This document shows, piece by piece, positions 25,323-34,054 of a DNA stretch of 64,000 bases. How positions within the stretch are numbered: position 1 is the stretch's first letter; the number at the start of each line of letters is the position of its first letter. The notes under the pieces were generated by a model, which did not search any database, was not told the DNA's origin, and saw only the letters and a program-made list of their open reading frames with translations. The stretch is from Cedecea neteri (GTDB lineage: Bacteria; Pseudomonadota; Gammaproteobacteria; Enterobacterales; Enterobacteriaceae): the NCBI RefSeq assembly GCF_000758305.1, contig NZ_CP009458.1:3038001-3102000 (forward strand), written 5' to 3'. The position numbers were made by a program, and so were the translations under genes.

Positions 25323-26768
25323 ATGACCAATACTTTAGCTTTTCTGAATACCTGGCACGATGAGCTGCCGGGGTTCTACAGCGAATTAACCCCCACGCCG
25401 CTGAAAAATGCCCGGCTGCTTTATCACAGCCAGCCGCTGGCTGATGATCTGGGGATTAACGCCTCGTTTTTTGCCGCACCGCAGCAGGGGATCTGGAGTG
25501 GCGAAACGCTACTGCCCGGCATGCAGCCACTCGCCCAGGTTTATAGCGGGCACCAGTTCGGCGTTTGGGCCGGGCAGTTGGGAGACGGGCGGGGTATTTT
25601 GCTGGGCGAGCAGCAACTGGCGGACGGACGCAAGGTTGACTGGCACCTCAAAGGTGCTGGCTTGACGCCATACTCACGCATGGGCGATGGCCGGGCCGTG
25701 CTGCGTTCCACGATTCGGGAATTTCTCGCCAGCGAAGCCATGCATGCTTTAGGCATCCCGACGACGCGAGCATTAACGATAGTCACCAGCGATACGCCGG
25801 TACAGCGTGAAACGGTTGAGCAGGGGGCAATGCTGCTGCGGGTGTCCGAAAGCCATCTGCGTTTCGGGCATTTTGAGCATTTCTACTATCGCCGCGAGCC
25901 GGAAAAAGTCCAGCAGCTTGCCGATTACGCCATTCGTCACCACTGGCCGCATTTGCAGGGGCTTGAAGAACGCTATGAGCTGTGGTTCAGCGACGTGGTG
26001 GCGCGTACCGCTGGGCTAATTGCAAGCTGGCAAACGGCAGGCTTTGCCCACGGGGTAATGAATACCGACAATATGTCGATTCTTGGCCTGACCATGGACT
26101 ACGGCCCGTACGGCTTCCTCGACGACTACCAGCCTGAGTTTATCTGCAACCATTCCGACTACCAGGGCCGGTATGCCTTCGACAATCAGCCCGCGGTGGG
26201 GCTCTGGAACCTGCAGCGCCTGGCGCAGACGCTGTCACCGTTTATCAGTGCCGACAAGCTGAACGCGATTCTGGACGGCTACCAGCCGGCCATCATGCGC
26301 GCTTTTGGCCAGCGGATGCGCGCCAAACTGGGACTGTTTACCGAACAGCAGGCCGATAACCAAATCCTGAGTGAGCTCTTCGCCCTGATGAGCAAAGAAG
26401 GCAGTGATTACACGCGCACCTTCCGTATGCTGAGCGTGACGGAGCAGCTCAGCGCGGCGTCGCCGCTGCGGGATGAGTTTATCGACAGGGCAAGTTTTGA
26501 TGCCTGGTTCGGGCGCTATCGTGAACGGCTTCAGGCGGAGCAGGTGAGTGACGCAGAACGCCAGCAGAAAATGCAGGCGGTGAACCCGGCACTGGTGTTA
26601 CGCAACTGGCTGGCGCAGCGGGCAATCGAAGCCGCGGAGCAGGGCGATACTCGTGAACTGGCGAAACTCCACGAGGCGCTGCTCCAGCCGTTCTCCGATC
26701 GTGAGGACGAAATGACGCAACGTCCACCGGACTGGGGAAAACGGCTGGAAGTCAGTTGCTCAAGCTGA
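25323..26768 (+). CDS. selO: Protein adenylyltransferase SelO
   Basis: SelO (YdiU) is a pseudokinase-fold enzyme that transfers AMP to Ser, Thr or Tyr of proteins, linked to redox stress. The 481-residue protein shows HLKGAGLTPYSRMGDGRAVL, SEAMHALGIPTTRAL and GVMNTDNMSILGLTMDYGPY with the flipped-ATP active-site residues. It ends VSCSS, with the C-terminal Cys conserved in the family (selenocysteine in animal SelO). The ATG at 25323 is preceded by GGAGGAA. Its stop is immediately next to the hmuV stop on the other strand, so no intergenic terminator exists. Confidence 0.94.
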   Translation: MTNTLAFLNTWHDELPGFYSELTPTPLKNARLLYHSQPLADDLGINASFFAAPQQGIWSGETLLPGMQPLAQVYSGHQFGVWAGQLGDGRGILLGEQQLADGRKVDWHLKGAGLTPYSRMGDGRAVLRSTIREFLASEAMHALGIPTTRALTIVTSDTPVQRETVEQGAMLLRVSESHLRFGHFEHFYYRREPEKVQQLADYAIRHHWPHLQGLEERYELWFSDVVARTAGLIASWQTAGFAHGVMNTDNMSILGLTMDYGPYGFLDDYQPEFICNHSDYQGRYAFDNQPAVGLWNLQRLAQTLSPFISADKLNAILDGYQPAIMRAFGQRMRAKLGLFTEQQADNQILSELFALMSKEGSDYTRTFRMLSVTEQLSAASPLRDEFIDRASFDAWFGRYRERLQAEQVSDAERQQKMQAVNPALVLRNWLAQRAIEAAEQGDTRELAKLHEALLQPFSDREDEMTQRPPDWGKRLEVSCSS

Positions 26769-27548
26769 TCACTGGCGCAGGCCTACCTGAGGAACCGGGT
26801 GTTCCGGATGTCGGAACACCCGCAGATCGGCCTGGTACCAGCGCTGTAACGTTTGCTCTTCCAGTACTTCATCAGGCGTGCCGTTCGCCACCAGCCTGCC
26901 TTTATGCAACAGCACGATACGGTCGGCCCAGAGTGCCGCCAGATTTAAATCATGCAGCACAACGCACACCGACAGCGTTCCCTGCTGCGCCAGGCGGCGC
27001 AGCAGGCGAAGCACGTGTTGCTGGTGGTAGAGATCCAGCGCCGACGTAGGCTCATCCAGAAACAGCCAGCCGTGAGGTTGTCCGTCGCACCAGAGCTGCG
27101 CCAGCGCCCGGGCAAGCTGCACCCGCTGCTGCTCACCGCCGGATAAGCGGCAAAAATCTCTGCCGCTAAGATCTTCACACCCGGTCAGCGCCATGACTTC
27201 CGCCACGACGCTGGCCGTTGACGCCTGTGGCCAGGGTGCGCGACCCATGGCAATCACATCTTCTACCGTCCAGCTAAATGCCATGCTGCTTTGCTGGCGC
27301 ATCACCGCGCGTTTGCGGGAAAGCGCTTCGTTGGACCACTGATTTAAATCCTGGCCCGCCAGGGAAACGTGCCCGCTGTCAGGCTGTTGAAACCCGGTTA
27401 ACAGCCGCAACAGCGTGGATTTGCCCGCGCCGTTTGGGCCAATCAGCGCCACAACTTCACCCGGCTTCAGGCTGACATTGACGTTATCAATCAGATAACG
27501 ATGGCCCAGCTTCAGTGAAATATCGTGCGTGGACAGAACTTCATTCAT
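26769..27548 (-). CDS. hmuV: Haemin ABC transporter ATPase HmuV
   Basis: HmuV powers haemin import across the inner membrane. The 259-residue protein starts MNEVLSTHDISLKLG and has Walker A GPNGAGKST, the signature LSGGEQQRVQLARAL, Walker B WLFLDEPTSALD and the switch His in VVLHDLNLAALW. The start at 27548 overlaps the hmuU stop by four bases, a sign of translational coupling; a longer upstream frame inside hmuU was rejected. It is the last gene of hemP-hmuRSTUV and ends tail-to-tail with selO with no gap. Confidence 0.95.
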   Translation of the reverse strand: MNEVLSTHDISLKLGHRYLIDNVNVSLKPGEVVALIGPNGAGKSTLLRLLTGFQQPDSGHVSLAGQDLNQWSNEALSRKRAVMRQQSSMAFSWTVEDVIAMGRAPWPQASTASVVAEVMALTGCEDLSGRDFCRLSGGEQQRVQLARALAQLWCDGQPHGWLFLDEPTSALDLYHQQHVLRLLRRLAQQGTLSVCVVLHDLNLAALWADRIVLLHKGRLVANGTPDEVLEEQTLQRWYQADLRVFRHPEHPVPQVGLRQ

Positions 27549-28543
27549 CTCGCGCTCTCCTTGCTGCGAAAGATCATCGCCAGGAACCAGGGGCCGCCTA
27601 TCAGGCTGGTCAACAGGCCCACCGGCATTTCTGCTGGCGCGACAATCGTTCGCGCCAGCGTATCGGCTACTAACAGCAACATGGCACCGGCCAGCACGGA
27701 GCCGGGCACCAGCCAGCGATGATCGGATCCAAGCCACATGCGCACCAGATGCGGAACCACCAGACCAACGAAGCCGATAACGCCGCTGATGGCCACCGCA
27801 GCGGCAACCAACAAGGCGCTCAGGATTAGCAAATGCCGCTGCGTTGTTTTGACATCCACGCCCAGGTAATGTGCCTCTTCATCGCCAAGCTGGAGCAGGT
27901 TCAGGCGCTTTGAAAGCAGCCAGATGCCCACGCTTGCGGGAAGAATTAGCGACGCGGTGGCAAGCAGCGTTGACCATTGTGCCTGGCCCAGGCTACCCAT
28001 CCCCCATAAAGAGAGCTGGCGCAGTTGAGCGTCATTGCTTATCCACGACAGCACGCCAACCGCCGCGCCGCACAGCGCATTGATGGCGATGCCCACCAGC
28101 AGCAGACGAGACAAACTGTTGGTGCCTTTCCTGCTAAGCAGGAAAATCGCCAGCGTCACCGCCAGGCTGCCGACAAACGCCGCCAGCATAGGGACATAAA
28201 GCGCCAAAACCGCCGGCAGAGCCAGCGGCATGACAATCGACAGACCCACCGCCAGCGCGGCCCCGCTGCTGATCCCAAGCAGACCCGGGTCGGCAAGCGG
28301 GTTACGGAACAACCCCTGCATCACGCAGCCCGACAGCGCCAGAGCGCCGCCGATCAGCGCCGCCAGCAGCACCCGTGGCAAGCGGATGTTAAGCCAGATG
28401 TCGCGCAACGCCTCGTCATGCGTCTGCCACAGCACGGCCACGGACAGCCGCATGGCGCCGAGATTAGCGGCAATAAGCGCCATTGCCAGCAGAACCAGCC
28501 CCATCAGACACAGGGCATGGTGAGGCAGAGGTCGGCGTATCAC
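27545..28543 (-). CDS. hmuU: Haemin ABC transporter permease HmuU
   Basis: HmuU is the FecCD-family inner-membrane permease for haemin, partner of HmuV and HmuT. The 332-residue protein has about ten membrane helices. Family motifs include IRLPRVLLAALIGGALALSG, NPLADPGLLGISSGAALAVG and GVIGFVGLVVPHLVRMWLG. It overlaps hmuT and hmuV by four bases at either end, so the three are tightly coupled. Confidence 0.95.
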   Translation of the reverse strand: MIRRPLPHHALCLMGLVLLAMALIAANLGAMRLSVAVLWQTHDEALRDIWLNIRLPRVLLAALIGGALALSGCVMQGLFRNPLADPGLLGISSGAALAVGLSIVMPLALPAVLALYVPMLAAFVGSLAVTLAIFLLSRKGTNSLSRLLLVGIAINALCGAAVGVLSWISNDAQLRQLSLWGMGSLGQAQWSTLLATASLILPASVGIWLLSKRLNLLQLGDEEAHYLGVDVKTTQRHLLILSALLVAAAVAISGVIGFVGLVVPHLVRMWLGSDHRWLVPGSVLAGAMLLLVADTLARTIVAPAEMPVGLLTSLIGGPWFLAMIFRSKESAR

Positions 28544-29355
28544 GGCAGTTGCTCCGCTTTTTTGCGCAGGGCGAGGATCGTTTGTGGGGTATCAATCCCA
28601 AAACCGAGCAGCGCCATGTCATCGACGACCATCAGCTGCTTATTTTTCCCGGCTGGCGTTTGTGCAAGCCCTGGTAACGCCCAGACGTTAGCTTCCCCGC
28701 CGAGGGTTTTCACCCCATCGGTGGTGACCAGGATCAGATCAGGTTTGCTGGCGATCACGCCTTCCTGGGACAGAGGCTGGTAGCGCTTGAAGCCCTGCAT
28801 GGCATTGTCCAGCCCGGCGGCATGAATCGCAGCATCTGCGGCGGTTTCCTGCCCGGCAGCCATGGCGGTCATACCGCCGTGGCTCATAATGAACAGCACT
28901 TTTTTGCCTAACGGTTTGGCCGGAATTGCTGCTAACTGGTCATGAAGCGTTTTGCGAAGCTTGTCGCCTTCCGCCGTTTTACCCAGAGCGGTAGCTACAG
29001 CAGCCACTTTGGCATCAATGCTCTCGAGAGTATTTTCCGCCGGGACGGTAACAACCTTCACTTTGCTGGCCTCAACCTGCTTCAGTGCCATGGAAGGCTG
29101 AGCCTGAGCGCTGGCCAGCACCAGCGACGGGCGCATGGCGAGAATGCCCTCGGCATTAAGCTGGCGCAGATAGCCCACATCCGGCAGTTTTTTCACGGCA
29201 TCGGGATGGAGGCTCGTGCTATCACGAGCCACCACATCCTGACCCGCACCCAGAGCCCAGGCAATCTCGGTGACATCGCCACCGATGGTTACCACGCGCT
29301 CTGCCGCACCTGCCATTAATGGCAGGGCGAGGATGGCGAGTAGCAGGCGTTTCAT
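28540..29355 (-). CDS. hmuT: Periplasmic haemin-binding protein HmuT
   Basis: HmuT captures haemin in the periplasm and delivers it to HmuUV. The 271-residue protein has a Sec signal peptide (cleavage near LMAGAAERVV) followed by a cluster A-II periplasmic-binding fold: RVVTIGGDVTEIAWALG, DVGYLRQLNAEGILAMRPSL and a long backbone helix. The Tyr of VGYLRQ is the likely haem ligand by comparison with Yersinia HmuT. It overlaps hmuS and hmuU by four bases. Confidence 0.94.
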   Translation of the reverse strand: MKRLLLAILALPLMAGAAERVVTIGGDVTEIAWALGAGQDVVARDSTSLHPDAVKKLPDVGYLRQLNAEGILAMRPSLVLASAQAQPSMALKQVEASKVKVVTVPAENTLESIDAKVAAVATALGKTAEGDKLRKTLHDQLAAIPAKPLGKKVLFIMSHGGMTAMAAGQETAADAAIHAAGLDNAMQGFKRYQPLSQEGVIASKPDLILVTTDGVKTLGGEANVWALPGLAQTPAGKNKQLMVVDDMALLGFGIDTPQTILALRKKAEQLP

Positions 29356-30383
29356 GCCGCTAACCCTTTGCCGATCAGCGCTTCAATTTGCAGGCGCCAC
29401 TGCTCTTGCTCAGGCTGGCCTTCAGTGCGCTGGCCGTACAGCTGGGCAATTTGCGTGCCGTCGGCGGCGAACAACTCAAGGCTGGTCACGTGGCCGTCGG
29501 CGGTTGGTTTGCGGGTTACCCAGCTTTCGGCGATGGTGTCGCCCATCAGGTGCAGGGTGAATTCCGGGTTGAAAACGTTGACCCAGTTTTCCATCGGCAC
29601 CACTTTGCGGATTTCACCGGTGAAGATCTGCACGCAGCCGCGGTTGCCGACGAAAATCATGATCTCGTTGCCGTCTTCTTTCGCCTGGTTCAGTAACTGG
29701 GAAAGCGCTTCGTTGTCTACGCGGCAGGCCAGATCGTCTTTCACCAGGCGGAAAGCCTGCTGACGAGTCAGCTGGTGGCGTTTCAGCAACTGGAAGAACT
29801 GGTGCACGTCGGTCATCGCGCGCCATTCAGCATCCACTTTGTCGGCTTCGACGGTTGGGGTCATCACCGCTTCTTCAGCGGCTTTGATCTCTAGCGCCGG
29901 GTTGTCGGTGTGGATGAAGCGGGTCAGGACTTCGCTCCAGGCTTCAACATGGGTGTTGTCGGTGGTGTACACCTTCAGCAGTGCGTCACCCTGATGGTCA
30001 AAGAATTGAATGCTTTGGCGCTCACCGCGTGCAGTCTCTTCACGGACGTGGAACACGCTTGCCCACTGGTTCAGGAACAAACGCAAATCCAGCGCGCGTG
30101 GGTTCAGCACCAGCCCGGCGTGGCCGTTCAGGTGCTGGTTCTCAAAGCGGCCTACCTGCTCGTGAACGGCATATTCGTTGCGGCAGATACACTTGGTTTC
30201 GCCCACGGCTTCCAGCGCGGCGAAGATCTCTTTCACATCACCATTCAGGCGCCATGCGTCGTGTCCGACGCGGGCATGGGTCAGTTCCGCTTCACTGATT
30301 TGCATCAGTTTGGCGATATCCCGGGCATATTTTTTCGGGTGTTCTTGCTTAAGCTGGATCCAGCTGTCGTAACGCTGACTCAT
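29352..30383 (-). CDS. hmuS: Haemin-degrading/haem-handling factor HmuS
   Basis: HmuS belongs to the HemS/ChuS/HmuS family, cytosolic proteins that bind haem and either traffic or degrade it after import. The 343-residue protein shows the two tandem repeats of the family. The first half has SQRYDSWIQLKQEHPKKYARDIA and GRFENQHLNGHAGLVLNPRAL; the second has FQLLKRHQLTRQQAFRLV and GNRGCVQIFTGEIRKVVPM. The start at 30383 (MSQRYDSW) was preferred to one six codons upstream since it matches the family and has an AGGAG site. Confidence 0.94.
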   Translation of the reverse strand: MSQRYDSWIQLKQEHPKKYARDIAKLMQISEAELTHARVGHDAWRLNGDVKEIFAALEAVGETKCICRNEYAVHEQVGRFENQHLNGHAGLVLNPRALDLRLFLNQWASVFHVREETARGERQSIQFFDHQGDALLKVYTTDNTHVEAWSEVLTRFIHTDNPALEIKAAEEAVMTPTVEADKVDAEWRAMTDVHQFFQLLKRHQLTRQQAFRLVKDDLACRVDNEALSQLLNQAKEDGNEIMIFVGNRGCVQIFTGEIRKVVPMENWVNVFNPEFTLHLMGDTIAESWVTRKPTADGHVTSLELFAADGTQIAQLYGQRTEGQPEQEQWRLQIEALIGKGLAA

Positions 30384-30394
30384 GAATAACTCCT

Positions 30395-32374
30395 TTACCA
30401 TTGATAGCTCACGAAAATTTTACCGTTACGGCCATCCTGCGGGAGACCCTGCGGTGACCAGTACTCTTTATCGAAGGCGTTGCCAAACACCAGCGTGGTG
30501 GTTAAACCCCGCAGCTGCTGCTGCCCTTTATAGCTGACATAAAAATCACTGACCGCGTAGCCCGGCTGCTGTGCATAGGAGCTGCTGATGTGGGTGGAAC
30601 GCTCGGCGAAGGTGCCGACCCAGCCCACAGAGAAGCCGCTGTGTGACACAGGGATGTCCAGGGTGGTGGTGACGGTGTCCGGGTTCAGGCTGGAAATGTA
30701 CTCGCCGGTATCTTCATCTTTACCGCGAGTGCGGTTATAGGCGGTATCCAGGCTGAACAGATCGGCGGTGTACTTCGCGGTTACGTCCCAGCCCCAAATT
30801 TTGGCTTTTGGCACGTTATAGGACATGGTGGTCGCTTTGGCGAAGTCCACGGTGGTAGAGATGTAATCTTTCGCTTTGGTATCGAAATAGCTGGCTTTGA
30901 ATTCCAGGCCGTCGTTAGCCATCGCCAGATTGTCGAAGCGCAGACCGAAGCCGTATTCCTGCGTTTCATTGGTTTCCGGACGCAGGTTCGGGTTTGGTAC
31001 CCAATAGTTGGTGTAACGAGTGCCGATAGAGAAGTGCTTGGAGTCGTTGTACATCTCGCCCATGGTCGGCGCACGGAACGCCTGTGCATAGGAACCAAAC
31101 AGCATCAGCCAGTCGGTTGGCGTGACGGAAACCGCCCCGCGTGATGACCACTTGTCGGCATCCACGTCTTTATAGCCCTGGCTGCTACCGCTGTAGTTGT
31201 CATAGCGCGTCCCGGCCAGGATAGAAATCGGCAGGTCGCGCAGGGTGATTTCATCCTGCAGCCAGCCGGAACCAAAGTTGATTTTCGCCTGTGGGAAGCC
31301 GGTCGTCAGGCCACCAGGAGCCTGCTCCTGACGGTAATATTCGCTGCCGTAGGTCAGCAGGTTGGCCGCGAAGCTGTCGCTAAACAGGCGGCTGCGGTTT
31401 TCGAGCTTGCCGCCTTTGGTCGTCTGTTTACGGAATTCACCGCCCTGATTCGGGGTTTCGGCGTTGATACGAGCTTCAGACCAGTAGGCAGTTGCGGTGG
31501 CGTTCAGCCAGTCGTTGTCCTGCGGGCCAAGGTGGTATTTCAGCTGCGCGTCGCGCTGAATGGTAGAGCGATTGGTCATCGGGTTGCTGGAGGCGGAGGC
31601 ATCCGGCGTCTGCGGGTTTTTCGGTTCCTGGGCATTATTATTGTAGTAACGCAGGGAGCCGGACAGCGACTGAGCCGAATCGATATACCAGGTGCCTTTG
31701 GTCAGCAGGTTACCGATGTTCTCGTCATTAGGCGCGGTTTCGCCGTTGCTCTGGCGCAGATTACCGCGATCGCGGCTGGACCAGGCGACAACGCCGTCCA
31801 GATTATCGGTGCGTCCGAAGGCGCTGGCACCCATGCCGATGCTGTGGTCGCCGGTACCGCCGGTGCCGAAGACGCGGAAGCCGCTGTTTTGGCCGTCAAA
31901 TAACAGATCGGCCGCATCGGCGGTTTCATAGGAAATAACGCCGCCCAGCGCACCGCTGCCGTACAGCAGAGCTGCCGGGCCACGTACCACTTCAATACGT
32001 TTAATCAGCGCAGGATCGAGGAAGGTGCTGTTCAGGTGGCCGGTGTCGGTGCCCTGACGAATGCCATCGACCAGAGTCAGCACGCCGCGGCGATCGTAAC
32101 CACGCATATTGATGTCCTGGCCATTGGTACGTCCGGTGCCGTCGATGGTGATCCCCGGTACTTTACGCAGCATGTCAGCGGCGGAAGTGGACGTCTGGCT
32201 CTCCGGTGAATTTGCGTCGATAACGCTCACCATCATCGGGGCTTCGAAAGTGCTGCGTTGGTTACCGGTGGCAACCACGGTCATTTGCTCGTCTTTCGCG
32301 AAAGCGGGCAGGGCGGTAAATACGGCTAACGTGAGTACAGACAGACGAAAACCTGCTGTGTTGGTGCAAGGCAT
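30395..32374 (-). CDS. hmuR: TonB-dependent haemin/haemoprotein receptor HmuR
   Basis: HmuR is the outer-membrane receptor that imports haemin with energy from TonB. The 659-residue protein has a signal peptide ending near ALPAFAKDEQ and a TonB box just after it (EQMTVVATG). A plug domain follows (about 40-150, with DGTGRTNGQDINMRGYDRRG), then a 22-strand barrel. The haem-receptor signature FRAP...NPNLRPE occurs around residues 430-470 (PTMGEMYNDSKHFSIG between), and the protein ends in the aromatic FVSYQW needed for barrel assembly. It follows hemP and precedes hmuS by 11 bases. Confidence 0.95.
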   Translation of the reverse strand: MPCTNTAGFRLSVLTLAVFTALPAFAKDEQMTVVATGNQRSTFEAPMMVSVIDANSPESQTSTSAADMLRKVPGITIDGTGRTNGQDINMRGYDRRGVLTLVDGIRQGTDTGHLNSTFLDPALIKRIEVVRGPAALLYGSGALGGVISYETADAADLLFDGQNSGFRVFGTGGTGDHSIGMGASAFGRTDNLDGVVAWSSRDRGNLRQSNGETAPNDENIGNLLTKGTWYIDSAQSLSGSLRYYNNNAQEPKNPQTPDASASSNPMTNRSTIQRDAQLKYHLGPQDNDWLNATATAYWSEARINAETPNQGGEFRKQTTKGGKLENRSRLFSDSFAANLLTYGSEYYRQEQAPGGLTTGFPQAKINFGSGWLQDEITLRDLPISILAGTRYDNYSGSSQGYKDVDADKWSSRGAVSVTPTDWLMLFGSYAQAFRAPTMGEMYNDSKHFSIGTRYTNYWVPNPNLRPETNETQEYGFGLRFDNLAMANDGLEFKASYFDTKAKDYISTTVDFAKATTMSYNVPKAKIWGWDVTAKYTADLFSLDTAYNRTRGKDEDTGEYISSLNPDTVTTTLDIPVSHSGFSVGWVGTFAERSTHISSSYAQQPGYAVSDFYVSYKGQQQLRGLTTTLVFGNAFDKEYWSPQGLPQDGRNGKIFVSYQW

Positions 32375-32477
32375 AGCGCAACTCTCCTAAGGAATTTCGA
32401 AAGCGCTGGCTGCCTGGGGATGACCTGGGTGGCTGGCTAATTTCCCCTTTTTGGATTTGGGGAACGGTTTGTTTAAT

Positions 32478-32642
32478 TTATTTGGTCAGGATCAGTTTCC
32501 CGGCCTGAGTCTGGCGTAACAGATATTGCTGCCCTTCATGGACGATAACAACGCGGCCTTCAACGCCGAGCAGCGCTTTGCTGTCCACCTGACGAGGCTC
32601 TGTCGCGGGCTGCGGGCGGGCGGGGGTGAATGGTTTGTCCAT
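32478..32642 (-). CDS. hemP: HemP (YdiE) small haemin-uptake protein
   Basis: HemP is the small first gene of many haem-uptake operons; relatives (HmuP in rhizobia, HemP in Burkholderia) have been described as regulators of the haem receptor gene. The C-terminal core KALLGVEGRVVIVHEGQQYL and RQTQAGKLILTK is the family signature. Start ATG 32642 gives 54 residues; an in-frame TTG at 32669 would give 63, the length of E. coli YdiE, but lies close to the Fur box. It sits between the Fur box and hmuR. Confidence 0.88.
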   Translation of the reverse strand: MDKPFTPARPQPATEPRQVDSKALLGVEGRVVIVHEGQQYLLRQTQAGKLILTK

Positions 32643-32676
32643 ACGCTTCACTCTGTTTACAAATGACAATCAGTGT

Positions 32677-32695
32677 AACAATGAGAATCATTATC
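32677..32695 (-). promoter_or_regulatory. Fur box upstream of hemP-hmuRSTUV
   Basis: On the minus strand GATAATGATTCTCATTGTT matches 15 of the 19 Fur consensus bases. It lies about 35 bases upstream of the hemP ATG, so iron repression of the haemin operon is expected. Confidence 0.85.
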
Positions 32696-32829
32696 AGAAA
32701 AAGCCGAATCAGCAGCAAGCATTATTTGTAATAATTGTGTGAATCAGGGAATTTCCTGGCGGGCGAGTTGTCGTGAGGCGTAATGCTATGATATCCGGCG
32801 GGTTATTCCGTTCCCGCCGGTAGCCTGAA

Positions 32830-33876
32830 TTAGAAGCGTCGGTCAGTAGCCTGCGACAGCATAGCGACCAGCGTTTCCGTATCTTCCCAGTTAAGGCAAG
32901 GATCGGTGATCGACTGCCCGTAAGTCAGGGGCTGGCCGGCAACGATTTGCTGCGTCCCTTCTTTCAGGAAGCTTTCCGCCATGATCCCGGCAATTGCCCG
33001 AGAACCATTGCGAATTTGCGTGCAAACATCCTCGCAAACATCCAACTGGCGGCGGTGCTGCTTCTGGCAGTTTCCGTGGCTGAAATCAATCACCAGATGT
33101 TCAGGCAAGTCAAACGCGCTCAGCGTGTCGCAGGCGGCAGCAATGTCTTCCGCGTGGTAATTCGGCTGCTTGCCGCCGCGCATAATAATATGGCCGTAAG
33201 GGTTACCGCTGGTCTGGTAAATCGTCATCTGCCCTTGTTTATCCGGGGAGAGGAACATGTGGCTGGCACGCGCGGCGCGAATGGCGTCCACTGCTATGCG
33301 GGTATTGCCATCGGTGCCATTTTTAAAGCCGACCGGGCAGGAGAGTGCGGACGCCATTTCGCGGTGGATCTGGCTTTCGGTCGTGCGTGCGCCAATCGCG
33401 CCCCAGCTAATCAGGTCGGCGATATACTGCCCGGTCACCATATCCAGGAATTCTGTCGCGGTAGGGACACCCAGTTCGTTGACCTGCAGCAGCAGGCGGC
33501 GGGCCTGTTCGAGGCCATAGTTAATGCGGTAGCTGCCGTTCAGATCAGGATCGGAAATTAACCCTTTCCAGCCAACCACGGTGCGCGGTTTTTCGAAATA
33601 GGTGCGCATCATGATCTCAAGGCGATCCTGATGTTTTTCACGCAGCGTTTTGAGGCGGCGAGCATAGTCCATCGCGGCGTCAAGATCGTGGATCGAGCAA
33701 GGGCCGACGATCACCAGCAGGCGTTTGTCTTCGCCGGTCAGGATCTTTTCTATCCGGCGTCGGGCGGCGGTAACGTGCTGGGCAACCTCAGCGGAAACCG
33801 GGAAGCGCTCGGTTAACTCAGCCGGTGTCACCAGGCTGTCGATGCGCGCGGTTCGCAATTCATCTGTTTTGTTCAT
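32830..33876 (-). CDS. aroH: DAHP synthase, Trp-sensitive isozyme
   Basis: AroH condenses phosphoenolpyruvate and erythrose-4-phosphate to 3-deoxy-D-arabino-heptulosonate-7-phosphate, the first step of aromatic synthesis. The 348-residue protein is a class I DAHP synthase with LLVIVGPCSIHDLDAAMDYA, MMRTYFEKPRTVVGWKGLI, FKNGTDGNTRIAVDAI and DFSHGNCQKQHRRQ (metal and substrate sites). The Trp-sensitive assignment rests on its place between ydiE/hemP and ppsR, as in E. coli, and on a TrpR operator upstream. Confidence 0.93.
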   Translation of the reverse strand: MNKTDELRTARIDSLVTPAELTERFPVSAEVAQHVTAARRRIEKILTGEDKRLLVIVGPCSIHDLDAAMDYARRLKTLREKHQDRLEIMMRTYFEKPRTVVGWKGLISDPDLNGSYRINYGLEQARRLLLQVNELGVPTATEFLDMVTGQYIADLISWGAIGARTTESQIHREMASALSCPVGFKNGTDGNTRIAVDAIRAARASHMFLSPDKQGQMTIYQTSGNPYGHIIMRGGKQPNYHAEDIAAACDTLSAFDLPEHLVIDFSHGNCQKQHRRQLDVCEDVCTQIRNGSRAIAGIMAESFLKEGTQQIVAGQPLTYGQSITDPCLNWEDTETLVAMLSQATDRRF

Positions 33877-34034
33877 TGGGTGTCTCAGAAATTTTGTCTT
33901 CTCTGCGGCAGATTTACCGGGAAGTGATGGGGATCACAATAAACCAAAGCTGACCGATTTCAACATCCGGCCTGCTTTGGCGAAAGGATTGCCCCACCGC
34001 AGTCTGTACACCCTAGCATACACGCCTGGTCTTT

Positions 34035-34054
34035 TGTACTAGTTTCTTAGTACA
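34035..34054 (-). promoter_or_regulatory. TrpR operator for aroH, overlapping the ppsR stop
   Basis: TGTACTAGTTTCTTAGTACA is a near-perfect palindrome with the GTACTAG half sites of the trp operator family. It lies about 160 bases upstream of aroH and covers the last codons and stop of ppsR. Assignment to TrpR follows from the known E. coli aroH regulation. Confidence 0.82.
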
